Shown piece after piece: positions 31,074 through 42,632 of a stretch of 64,000 bases of DNA (positions within the stretch are counted from its first letter, which is position 1; the number at the start of each line of letters is the position of its first letter). This DNA is from Garcia nutans (taxonomy: Eukaryota; Streptophyta; Magnoliopsida; Malpighiales; Euphorbiaceae). The translations under genes and the position numbers were made by a program. Location of the stretch: positions 16,399,001 to 16,463,000 of the forward strand of contig CANTUV010000004.1 in NCBI GenBank assembly GCA_947685225.1, in the 5' to 3' direction. The notes beneath the pieces are model-generated. The model saw nothing but the letters and a program-made list of their open reading frames with translations. It searched no databases and had not been told where the DNA came from.

Positions 31074-32308
31074 CTACACCCCCTCTCCCTCCAATTCCTG
31101 CAGCAATGCGCACCTCCTCGGTTCCTCAACGGGCCAAACCTCAGCTATAAACCAGGTCCTGTACTCTGGAGTGGGATGAACGAGAGAAGGCTCTACACCA
31201 GGCCTGATCATTCGATGGTCTCTGACCCAAGTCTGTAGAACAGCCCGAGTAACCCCGGGGGTAATAGGAGAAGCAATGGTGAGCCCGACAGGAAGGGGAA
31301 CTCTCTGATCAATACCCATCTACCTAAGGACTCGGGAAGCACTGTACCAAGTACTGTGAGTGAAAAGCAAGTAGACATGGTTGTGCATAGCATTTGCCTC
31401 TATGAATTGAGGAATCCTATACCAAGGGACGAACCATAATAATTCTTCCGGTCCAAGCTCAAACAGCCAAACAGTCCATTCGGCCATAGAGGGAAAAGAA
31501 ATCTGAATTTTCTTGGTGCGGTACTGCGAAGGGTTGTAGGTCAAAGTCTGGGGGGCTGCAACCACTCGAAGATGATCTCTCAGCCAAACCTGAAAAAAAA
31601 TAGATCCTTTCTATTTTACAAAGGAAAAGAGAGATGATGGAATAAGCAAAAGAAACAAAAGGTATAAATTACCTGAAAGATGACCGGGGTGACGGTCCAA
31701 CGTTCAAATCCAAGTGCACATCTGTCGAGACTCTGAATAGTCTCAGCCAGGATCATGCCCCCGATACAGTTGAGCTCTTCCATTTGCCTAACCATTGGGC
31801 AAAGTCTCAAATCTCCAAAACCGGGGTCACGGTTGAAGAGGAACCCAGCTAACAGACAAAAGACGAAGGCTCGCATTCTATGCCTCAATTGAACATCGTC
31901 TTCAAAATCGGCGGTCAAGAATTCATCAATTAGGGGAAGCAGCATCGCCTTATCCCCATCTAATTTCATAGCTTGGGCTTGGGGTTTTGTGAAGCTAAAA
32001 AGCCTCTGAAAAGATCCCACATAGCCGATTTGGACCTCATGCCTCACAAGAGGGGCATTTGGGTCGCACCCAATGATCGAGCAGAACTCCTCAAAAAGAG
32101 GACACATTTCCTCCATCCGAGCCCCAAATCTGAAAACATGGGCTTGGGGATCCCAAAACCTGATGCAAGAGTGCAAGAAATCCCAGTCTACAGCTACACC
32201 TCTGAGGGTGGCGACAGCTTTCAACCCGTACCTCCCCATGTTGATCCTTTCAACATTGTGGAGACTTTTGGTCCAATTATGCATCACGTGATTAAAAAGG
32301 GGATTCAT
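31074..32308 (-). pseudogene. aORF2 copy: DUF7745/plant-mobile-domain-like gene, one stop (unit 2)
   Basis: Exons 32308-31673 and 31589-31074 with the same phase-0 intron (31672-31590). TAG at 31322-31320 replaces CAG after SASRVLR; the unit-1 copy is open there. At the end, five C residues rather than six give a stop at 31074 soon after LQELEGEG, which is probably the original C-terminus. Apart from these, protein differences are few (for example PGVEP for PGAEP, and KL for IV near AQAM). Confidence 0.78.
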
Positions 32309-32384
32309 TGTTATGTGAAAAAAATAATAAGATCTTGCAGTAAGAGGATTGCTTTCTGACCCACAGATGTAAGACAACCTTGAG

Positions 32385-32478
32385 TTTTATACTGGTCTGG
32401 CCCGGGCAGCGGCTCAGCCGCCGAGAACGAAGGCTCAGCCGCCGTACACGGCGGCTCGGCCGCCGCTGCCGACCGTCC
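32385..32478 (-). promoter_or_regulatory. Putative core promoter of aORF2 copy (unit 2)
   Basis: TATAAAA at 32391-32385 and the GC-rich block at about 32399-32474 are conserved; one CpG in the block is changed (GGCTCAGCC for GGCTCGGCC). Bases 32479-32755 show nothing recognisable. Confidence 0.55.
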
Positions 32479-32755
32479 TGATTCATCTTTTTTGATGTTT
32501 TGTAAAATTCTCATGTTTTGGCCCTGTTTAGGCCCTGTTATGTGCTATTTTTTGGGATTGTGTCAGGGATTTATTTTTAAAATAGATTTCTAAAAAGAAA
32601 AAGCATCATGCATACATATGTGCTGTTAATACTAACAAATAAGTGCAGGTTTACAGATAAGTTCATATAACAGCTGAAAAACATGAAAGGTACAAAGTAC
32701 AGAAGGGGAATAGTTTAAATACAGCAAGCATAGTTCAACACAAATATGAAAAAAA

Positions 32756-34985
32756 TCAGTGCCGGCCTCTTCGTCTTTGCGGCCTACTCTGCCTCTCGTA
32801 AGCAGCCTCAGTCAAAGCACCAGACAGTTCATCCGAGAAAGCAGTAATCAGTGCCGCCATTTCCGTGATCAGGCCCTCTGGTACCTGTAAAAGAGACGAA
32901 ATCACAATCAATCTCAAGAGAATTTTATGAATCCTTTTCATGAAAAGTTCTATGAGAATATACCTGAGTGACATGAGCAAAGCTCTGATATAATGCACCC
33001 TCTGCACTAATTGGTCGGGTCACCCAACCACCAGGTGCATGATGATGAACAGCATAAGGCAGCCTCAAATCGGCTAAAATAGGGTCAAATTGGCCGGCAG
33101 CTGTAAGGATGGATGCGGGAGGCCTCAAATGAGATGAACTGCTGCTTCCTCCAGTGTCTGATGGTCCAGCCCCGAAAGCAGAAGTCTCAGCCCTAGAGGA
33201 AGAGGGTCTGTCAGTTTGCCGCTCGGGAGAAGGATGGTCTCTCGGAGTGCCAGAAGTGGGAGCTGAAGAGTGGGAAGATCGATAAGGCGGTACAGAATCA
33301 AATCGTGCCCCAATGCGTGGCATCAGTCGATGAAGACAGTAGAAGTCATAATCCTCCTCATCCGGGGCATAAGCCGACTCGAAAGGGTCGCCCTCATACT
33401 GGGACACAGTAACAGGCAGAAGTGTTGAAGATAGCATATCATCAGGGGGATCCATGGGAACTGCACGGAAACCGGCGATTTGGAAAGTCACCCTCTCAGC
33501 AAGATAATACCGTCGAAACTCTGGATGGGGAAGTATGAATCGACGGCGAGTCAGAAACTCTGATCGCCGAAAGCTGTAATCTTGAGCAATCTACTCTGCC
33601 AGTCGGTGAGACATCACTTCAGATGCAACCTGTAAAAATTTGTTATATTAGTGAATCATTTTCTCTAATATAATAAAAAAGATGACGATAAAGCATTTAC
33701 TGAGTCCATTGGGCAGCTGTCGAAGAATGATCTCAGCCCTCTGATGGGAAGTTTCCTTTTTGGTACTTCTACCCTCTCTCTATACCACCTCCAAGCAATG
33801 GGGGAAAGAGGATCGGCGGGGGCAGGTATCTCACGAAGAAAAGGGGCGATGCCAGGAAAGTACTCGTAAGCCCAAGTCTAAAAAAAAAATCAGAGTTTGT
33901 GTATGTCAACATATATAAAGATAGGGGAAATGTTCTTTACATTACCTCCCAGAAGTAATACAGGCCACACGGAGTAATACGGGTATAGCAGAGGTCTGAC
34001 ATGTCGTCATACAACCTACACAGCATCATGCTAGCCCAATCGTACGTATGAAGCCGTGTCAGGTCAAGTAGGCTCTTCAGCACATTGAGACTCACTGCAT
34101 CTTTCCTGTTTGATAAGAAAGAGCTAGCAAACAGGAGAAGCAAGGTAAACCTGGCCGTCTGGTCAGCAGTAAGGTTGCCTGTCTCGTAACCAGTGTAGAT
34201 ACCTGGCGCTTGCTCCACAAGCCACCTCCGCTGAATGCAGCGAGGCGCCTGATATCGAGGATAGTCAACTCCGATCAAAGTAATCATGTCGGCTGAAGAA
34301 ATGTCCTGCCGCAAGTCATCATAGGACTCCACCATCTCAACGCCAAAGGGAATCCCAGAAATGATGGAAAAGTCAGTAGGCGTCATTGTCATCTCCCCCC
34401 AAGAAAAATGGAAGGTGTCAGTAGTAGGCCACCAGCGCTCGGCTAAAGCACAGATCAAATCCCGGTGGATATCTCTGCCCACATCTATAGCCCTCAAATG
34501 GTGGAGGAAAGCAGGTCTGATAAGATCCCCCACTGGGTGCCCGGCATCAAAGATGTAAGCCGGAATAGTAACCATCGGACGCTCAGCTATAGATATCTTG
34601 ATCGTAGAGTTCTGAAAAAAAAATTTCAAATTCAGAAAAGATGGACAAATTCAGAAAAGATTTAAGTTCTTTCCCCAGCCGGGTGTGGATCCCTAAAGGA
34701 TTATTTCTAAGTTCTTTACTAGAAATGATTACTGATGGCAGAACATAATGAAGCCTGGTACAGATCCTAATTCATTACTAGTACATGTAAAGGAAATGTT
34801 CATAAAATTTATTTCTAAGTTCCTTACTGGAAATAAATAAAATTCCTAAGCATGCATACTAGATGGACAAACGGGAATGTACTCACCTCATAGCAGCCGG
34901 TCCGAGAACTATGCTTCTCCTCCTCAAGTAAAAGATCGCAGGGAGGGAGTGGGATTTCGAGGTCTTCAAAGCCGGTGAAATCCAT
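32756..34985 (-). pseudogene. aORF1 copy: plant mobile domain gene, five exons, one stop (unit 2)
   Basis: Exons 34985-34887, 34611-33946, 33877-33701, 33629-32964 and 32884-32756, with lengths identical to unit 1 (99, 666, 177, 666, 129) and the same phase-0 GT-AG introns. The TAG in exon 4 (33593-33591) is shared. Differences lie mainly in intron homopolymers and a few codons of exon 4. Preservation of all exon lengths and splice sites in both units supports the gene model, although the two copies are too young for this to show selection. Confidence 0.8.
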
Positions 34986-35059
34986 CGTCGAAAGAAAATT
35001 TGAAAGAAGTGAAAGAAGAAGAATGAATGAAAGCAAATGAAAATTGAATGAAATGAGCC

Positions 35060-35067
35060 TATTTATA
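35060..35067 (-). promoter_or_regulatory. TATA box of aORF1 copy (unit 2)
   Basis: TATAAATA on the minus strand at 35067-35060, 75 bases upstream of the ATG at 34985; unchanged from unit 1. Confidence 0.6.
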
Positions 35068-35173
35068 GAAAAAAACTGAAAACACGGGTCTTTTTACACC
35101 TCGCTCAAAATTCGCTCTTCAGAAGACCACTGAGTTCCATAAATCATTTTTATGGACCCCAGTGGGGGGCAAT

Positions 35174-36313
35174 TGTGAACACTCGAATTTTGAGGCTCGG
35201 AAAGCCAATTTCCTCAGACTAGGCCGGACCGGCGGGCAACGGTAAAAGTCCACCGAAAGTATGTCTTCATGGTACTTGAAATGTCTGGTGCGACGCAAGG
35301 ATCATGGATATGGTCTCGGAATAATTTTTGGAGGCCCGTGGCTCCCGGAAAGTCAGTTTTAGCAGAAGTAGCGCGAGTCGCAGTGGGTCGGCCGCCGTGC
35401 AGCCCGATTTTGCCTATATACAGGCTTCAGATTTTCAAAAACAGGGGACTTTTTCAGACTTCTTATGCCCAGAGCTAACGAAATTCGTATGCTTAAAAAT
35501 TTCTAATATTGTGTTGTAGGAACCAAGAATCATACTCAAAAGTGCAAGGAAACAAGATCTGGAACTTAGAAGTGGAAACATTCTGATCAAGGAACCAAGA
35601 ATCATACTCAAAAGGGCAAGGAAACAAGATCTGGAACTTAGAAGTGGAAAAATTCTGATCAAGGTAATATCATAATTCATCTTTGGTCAATTCGAGCATA
35701 TCATACTAATCTTCTTCTTAATTTCTTCTCGGTCAAAGACCTAATCTTTTTAGGTCTGAGGGCCTAACTGACAAATCAATCACCCTTCCGGCATTAAGCT
35801 GTAAATAAAATTAACTCTTTTTGGCACGGAGCCTAAATTGCATCTCTTTGGTACTAAGTACCTAAATGGCACTATTAAAATGAACTTTTGGCATGAAGCC
35901 TAAATCGAACTCTTTTGGTACTAAGTACCCGAAATTATACAACTTTTGCACTAAGTGCTAAAACTCACAACTCTGGCAAAATGCCTGAAAAATGCATGAA
36001 GCATACGCACACACATGCATGAAGCATAATTTTCATCGCCTCTAAATAGGCTTTTTCGAACTACATGGGCTTTGATCTCCTATTCAAACGGGAGTATGTA
36101 GGCATGTTTGGGATTCACCCCAAATAGCAAGTCCACAAACTACCAACAATCTTTTTGTCTTTAAATTTGTTTCATTTTTGCAAGTTAATCAAAAGCATGA
36201 CATAGTCCCCGAATCCTCCTTGGGTTCGCAGACTAGAAACCTTTACATTGGACAAGTTATTGGAGTCAAACAAGGGTTTTCTTAGTTTTTCCCTTCGAAC
36301 AAAATAAACTGAG
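35174..36313 (+). repeat. LTR of element A (unit 2)
   Basis: PPT GTGGGGGGCAAT at 35162-35173, then TGTGAACACTCG. It contains the 72-base tandem repeat (35519-35662) and the hairpin array (about 35731-36125). In this copy one hairpin reads GGTAC-TAA-GTACC (about 35917-35929) where unit 1 has lost the first G. Confidence 0.75.
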
Positions 36314-36373
36314 TGGCGACTCCCGACAACGAGTGAACTTTCGCCCGGATCCTTTTCGGGCGGAAAACCGAGG
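36314..36373 (+). other. Intact tRNA-Arg-type PBS and leader stem-loop (unit 2)
   Basis: TGGCGACTCC at 36314-36323 keeps the CpG lost in unit 1. The leader stem CGCCCG/CGGGCG is at 36342-36347 and 36357-36362. Element B cuts the leader at 36373. Confidence 0.65.
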
Positions 36374-39300
36374 TTCACACTACTCCAAACCAACATAACC
36401 AAAACCATCATAATACCACAATAAACTTGTATAAACATCAATACAACTCAATTAAAAGCACAAATATACACAATCACAACCAAAACTTCTCAACTCAAAG
36501 TTACACAACTCACAACTTTTATTCTCTTCACCAAACTTAACACTTTTTCTTCAATCCAACCCCAAATTTGAAAGTTAACAAGACAAAACAACTTCAAACA
36601 TACTAAAATCAACCATAACACAACTACATCATACATCCAACAAACTCATAAACACACTCTCAAAGAAAATCAAAGAAACAAGTTGGAAACTTACCAAATA
36701 TGAAGAAGATCCTTAAAACTCCAACTTGAACAATTGAAATCCTTCAATTTCTTGAGTTACGAAGAAACAAAACCTCTTTCCCTTTGATGGTAATGCTGGC
36801 CGGCTACCAAGGAGGAAGAAGAAGAAGAAATAGTCAATAACCACTCCACTAACAACTAACACTCTTAACCACATGAATTTTCTTCTTTTAATCTCCACTA
36901 AGCAAATATATTAATATAATAATTAATCCCAAATATGTCATCTTCCACTATCATTAATAAATATATAAATAATTAAAATATCTTTTGACCTTATCAAGAT
37001 ATTAACTTGTATATATTGTATATATCTTCATATATACAACATATACACACTTCCCTTTTTTCCTTTTTTTTCACTTAATTAAATATATACACTCATAAAT
37101 CCTTTAACTAATTTACAACAATTAATATTTATTTTCAAATTTTTGGGATATTACAATTCTCCCCCTCTACAAATAAATTTCATCCTCAAAATTACCTGCT
37201 CTCAAGTCTGGAACAACTGAGGATACTGATTCCGCATCAACTGCTCACTCTCCCATTTTGCCTCTTTCGTAGCATGATTCTTCCAAAGAACCTTCATAAG
37301 TGGCACTTTTTTATTTCTCAACTCTTTCACTTTACGTGCCAAAATAGCCACTAGTTCTTCCTCATAGATCATATCTAGACTCACCTCAATAGATTCCACT
37401 GACAGAAAATGAGATGGGTCTAACCTGTACCTCTCAAGTATAGAAACATGGAAGACATTGTGAATTCTATCCAATTTAGGTGGTAAAGCTAATCTATAGG
37501 CAACTAGTCCAACTCTCTCTAGTACTTCATAAAGTCCTATGAAATGAGGACTCAACTTCCCTTTGCGGCCAAATCTCAAAATTTTCTTCCAAGTAGACAC
37601 TTTCAAAAATACTTTATCTCCTATACTGAACTCTACGTCTCTTCTCTTTAAATCTGAATATGATTTCTGTCAGTCTGAAGCTACTTTCAAATGATCCCAA
37701 ATTAACTTCACTTTCTCTTCTATTTCCTTAATCAAATCAGGACCGACCAACTTACCTTCTCCAACCTCATCCCAACATAGAGGCATCCTGCATCTTCTAC
37801 CATACAATGCCTAATAAGGTGCCATTCTAATACTGGACTGATGACTGTTGTTATAAGCAAACTCAATCAGTGGCAAAAATCTATCCCAACTCCCAGAGAA
37901 ATCGATGATACAACTTCTCAACATGTCTTATAAGATTTATATCACTCTCTCTATTTGCCCATCTATCTGAGGATGGAAAGCAGTACTAAAATGCAACCGA
38001 GAACCCAAAGCATCATACAAACTCTTAAACCGAGGATCTCGATCCGACACCAAAGAAATTAGGAATCCATGCAATCTCACTATCTCATTGATATACAGCT
38101 CAGCCAACCTCTCAAGAGAATAATCCATCTGAACTGGAAGGAATCTAGCTATCTTCATTATACGATCAACTATCACCCAAATGGCATCATGGTTCATCTG
38201 AGTCAAAGGCAAACCAGTCACAAAATCCATTGTCACTCGCTCCCATTTCCACTCTGGCATTGATAATGGCTGAAGTAATCCCGAAGGAACTTGGTGTTTA
38301 GCCTTCACTCTCTGACAAGTGAGACATTTGGATACAAACTCTGCTATGTCTCTCTTCATACCTGACCACCAATAATATTGTTTCAAATCTTGATACATCT
38401 TGGTACTCCCAGGGTGCATAGCATAAGCTGACTGATGCGCTTTCTCTAAAATTTCCTTTTTCAGTTTTGCATCATCAGGAACACACAACCTATTTCTGTA
38501 CCACAAACTTCCATCACTTCTCACATGAAAGTCTCGACTCTCTCCTTTTTGGCAATCCAATACAACTTTCTGTATTTTTCCATCTGCCAACTGAGACTCC
38601 TTAATCTAATCCAACAACACCAGCCTCAATTGCAACTAAGCCATCAATGCATCATCATCGCAAGACTCAAATCTGGCTTGCAACGCTCTCAACTCAACAA
38701 GCAACAAAAGCAAATAAGCAGTTAAACCTGCTAAAGACTTTCAACTCAAGGCATCAACAACTACATTTGCCTTACCAGGATGATAATCAATTAAACAGTC
38801 ATAGTCTTTAATTAACTCTAACCACCGTCTCTGCAGAAGATTCAGCTCTCTCTGAACACCCAGGTATTTCAAACTCTTGTGATCCATATAAATGAAATAC
38901 TTCTCCCCATACAAGTAATGCCTCCAAATCTTCAAAGCAAAAACTATGGCTGCTAACTCCAAATCATGCATCGGGTAATTTAGCTCATGCGGCTTCAACT
39001 GTCGAGTGGCATAAGCAATGACGCTACCCTCCTGCATTAGAACACAACCTAAACCACTCTGTGAAGCATCACTGTAAATCACATAAGATTTACCTTCCAC
39101 AGGCAGGGTAAGGATAGGAGCCTGAGTCAACATCTACTTCAGCTGCTCAAAGCTCGCCTGACACTGATCTATCCACACAAATCTAACTCCCTTCCGAAGT
39201 AATCTGGTGAGTGGAGTAGCTATCACAGAAAAACCTTTCACAAACCATCGATAATAGCCTGCCAAACCAAGAAAACTTCTAACCTCTGTCATAGACTTCG

Positions 39301-40290
39301 GTGGACTCTAATTCAAAATAGCCTCAACTTTACTCGGATTAACTCTAATACCCTCTACTGAAACCACATAACTGAGAAAAGTCACTTGATCAAGCCAAAA
39401 CTCACATTTAGACAACTTATCATACAACTGCTTCTCTCTTAAAGTCTGCAATACAATCTGCAAATGCTTATTATGATCCTCCTCACTACGTGAATACGCC
39501 AAAATATCATCAATGAAAACCACCACAAATTTATCTAGATAGGGTCTGAATACCCTGTTCATCAAATCCATAAAAGTTGTTGGTGCATTCGTCAACCCAA
39601 AAGGCATCACCAAAAACTCATAATGCCCATACCTTGTACGGAAAGCTAATACATCTTCATCTCTGACTATCAATTGATGGTACTCTGATCTCAAATCAAT
39701 CTTAGAAAATACAGTCGCTCCTTTCAACTGATCAAAGAGATCATCTATCCGAGGCAAAGGATACTTGTTCTTAATAGTCACCTTATTCAACTGCCGGTAA
39801 TCAATGCATAATCTTAAGGTACCATCCTTCTTCTTCACAAATAAAATAGGCACTCCCCACAGAGACACACTAGGGCGAACAAACCCTTTATCTAGCAATT
39901 CCTGCAACTGCACGTTCAGCTTTCTCAACTCAGCAGGTGCCATACGATAAGGAGTAACAGAGATGGGAGTGGCACCAGGCAACAAATCGATGCCAAACTC
40001 CACTTCTCTCTCAGGAGGTATTCCTAGCAACTCCACAGAAAAACATTTGAAAATTCAGCAACTATGAATATACTATCAAGTTGAGAGCCCACTACTCTGG
40101 TATCTACAACATGAGCAAGATAAGCCTCACATCCTTTCCGAATCATCCTCCTAGCTGAGACAGCTGAAATAAACATGGATGAAAGATGTCTCTGCTCACT
40201 AGATACCATTACATTCCAACCATCACAAGTTCTCAAAGTAACACACTTTTGATGACAATCTACCTCAGCTCCATGCTTAGATAACCAATA
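36374..40290 (-). mobile_element. Element B fragment (unit 2)
   Basis: Copy of 11656-15572 with about four or five substitutions seen by eye. LTR fragment 36374-37155, PPT next to it, then the pol remnants. Both truncation points are identical to unit 1. Confidence 0.85.
37202..40290 (-). pseudogene. Element B pol remnants: protease end, RT, RNase H, integrase, chromodomain (unit 2)
   Basis: RT at 40036-39308, RNase H at 39133-38741, integrase at 38590-37937 and chromodomain end at 37606-37202, with the same in-frame stops as unit 1. Substitutions such as LSMPEWKW for LSMAEWKW and VLERVG for VPERVG match other family members better, so those unit-1 changes probably arose after duplication; SLDMIY for SPDMIY is a unit-2 change. 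Confidence 0.85.
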
Positions 40291-41481
40291 GTAGAGTCTT
40301 AATTTTTGACCTAGTCCGGTCCGTTATTTTTATATAGTCCAAAATAATTTTTGTGGTATTTTAATTAAATAATATTTATTTTAGTATTTATTATTTATAA
40401 TTTTTAATAAAATTAAAAATGCTGAAGTTAATAAAGAAAATAATAATAAATAAATAAATAAATAAACAAAAATAAAAATAAATAAAAATAAAAATCGGCG
40501 ACAAAAAATTCATCGCCGAAAAATAGAATTGGCCAAGGTCATTTTGCCCACAGGAATTTGTTGCGGGCGAAATGGCTTTGTCCTACGGTGAAATGGCATT
40601 GGCCCAATTTGACGCAGGAATTTCCTGCGGCGAATTGGCTAGCCGCCCAGCCAGTTCGTAATTTTCGCCTGCCAGCTCTCGCTGTTTCCAACGCTCGCAG
40701 TTTTCACTAGCGAAATTTGCCAACGCAGTTTTGCCGAAACCAAATTCTATTTGGTTTTGGTTTCTTTTCCTAATTAATTTTAGTTTCCTTAAACAATTAG
40801 AATTAGGTTTATGATTTTTCCTATAAATAACACTTTAAAACTCAAAATTAAGGGACTTTGATGAGGGATCAAAAATTAGTTTTACTGAGCCAAACTTTGG
40901 TACTTTGATCAATCAAAAATTGGACTTCTGAATGAGGAAAAAAATATAAAACCCTAGCAAGAGACATTAGCAAGAAGAAAGCAATCAACAATTCGTCAAA
41001 GGCAGCAACCTTGCCTTTGTCTTTGTTCATCCAGAAGGCAACTTTTTGGTGGAACCAACAAATGGAGGTTTGAATCTCTATTTTCTTTATTTATTTCTTT
41101 ACAGTAGCTTCATCATTCAAATTGAATTATTTGTTTCATCATACAAATTGATCAAAACCTTAAAAAACCCTAAAACATTTCTTCTAAACCTTAAAACCCT
41201 AAATTATTTCTTCTGTTTTGAAAACCGTAAAAACCCTAAAACGTTTCTTCTAAACCTTAAAACACTAAAATAGTGTCTCTTCTATTTCCAAAACCTTAAA
41301 AACCCTAAACTATTTTCCTCTAGCTTTTTTTCAAAATTTTCAAATGTTTTCTTAAATCACCAAACCCTAATCTTCTTTACATTTTCTAAAATTCATAATT
41401 ATTTTTATAAAAATCTTAACTATTTTCTTAAATCCTAAAATCAAATATGTTTTCCAAAATACCAAAAACCCTAATTCTCCT
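40291..41481 (+). other. Segment X (unit 2)
   Basis: Near-identical copy of 15573-16763, including the AAAT-type microsatellite, TATA box (about 40820-40828) and the 69-base AAACCCTAAA-rich repeats (about 41159-41296). Confidence 0.5.
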
Positions 41482-42632
41482 TGTTATCCCAAGATGGCAA
41501 CCAAGAGGGGGGGTGAATTGGTTTCCTCAAGAAATAATGGCAAATTAAAAACTCAACAAACAAGAAATGCGGAATAGAGAAATGGTTGAGTAGTGAATGA
41601 AAGAAAGAACGCACAATATTTATAGTGGTTCGGATTTTCTTCAATCCTACATCCACTTCCTTAACAACTTGTTAAGGTATCACTAATATTTGAAGTTTTA
41701 CAAGCTCACTTCCAACTTTGGTGTTTTCACAGGTTCACACCTAACTTGACAAGTGTTTTGCTAAGGCTTACACTCAAAAACCTTTACAAGAGTTTTTCAA
41801 GGCTCACTCTCACAACCTTTACAAGAGTTTTTCAAGGCTCACTCTCACAACCTAAGTGTTTTCCAAGCTCACACTCAAACTTATACAATGGTGTTTTCAA
41901 TGCTTACACCTAACATTCATTACAATTCAAATGTAAGTAAAATAAGTTGCTTGGCTATAAATTCTTTGATTCTCTCTTTTTCATCCTCTAATTTTTCTTA
42001 GAGTAGCAATGTATTTATAGCTAATGTGGTCTGACTAGCCGTTATAGATAGTGAGAATAAAGTCTTGGCAGTTTAGACCTTCTTCAGTAATCTGTTCGAA
42101 GCATTTCACGGTCGTCCTTCATATAAGGATGGTCGCGCTAATGTCTCACGCGGTCGTCCTTGGTCAAGGTACGGTCGCTGCATTTAAATTTGCTTCAACG
42201 GTCGAATTTGAGTGCTCTGCAGCAGGAATCTTTCCCATGCTTTAATTGTCGGGATGCTCGGGCATAAGATAGGTGTGGTCGCCCTTTTTGAATACTCAAG
42301 TGGGTTTATAACGGTCATCACACGTGGCATTCTTTGACTGGGCAAAATGAAAGTCCGCCTAAATATGAATTTCGCGGTCGCTCTAGGTGCAATCTCGCGG
42401 TCGAGTTGAGACACTCGTGTCGAACTTCTGGACGCACCTTAGGACGCGAACACTACTATCAGTTTAAGCAGATTTCTCTTGAATCATCAGAGCGGTTGCA
42501 GCTATCAAAGGGCGGTTGCGAAAGTGATAAGCAATACCGTATCCTTCATCATTCTTGTCACCGCGAACCTTACTGTAATTAGGATGATTTGGGTTTCTAG
42601 TGTGGCGGTCGTCATGAATGTAGGATGGTTGC
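41482..42632 (-). repeat. Element D 3' LTR, first part (unit 2)
   Basis: Copy of 16764-17914, starting TGTTATCCC (one change from TGTTGTCCC). The hairpin array is at about 41659-41910 and the CGGTCG cluster at about 42108-42613. This copy keeps ACGGTCG near 42199 where unit 1 has AACGTCG. Confidence 0.85.

Larger units (their letters stand above)
30500..36313 (+). mobile_element. Element A 3' portion without gag-pol (unit 2)
   Basis: Holds only the last 15 codons of pol (30500-30544), the spacer with hairpin repeats, both antisense genes, PPT and LTR. The antisense cassette was thus copied without the genes for movement. The pol tail has no start or upstream domain. Confidence 0.9.
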
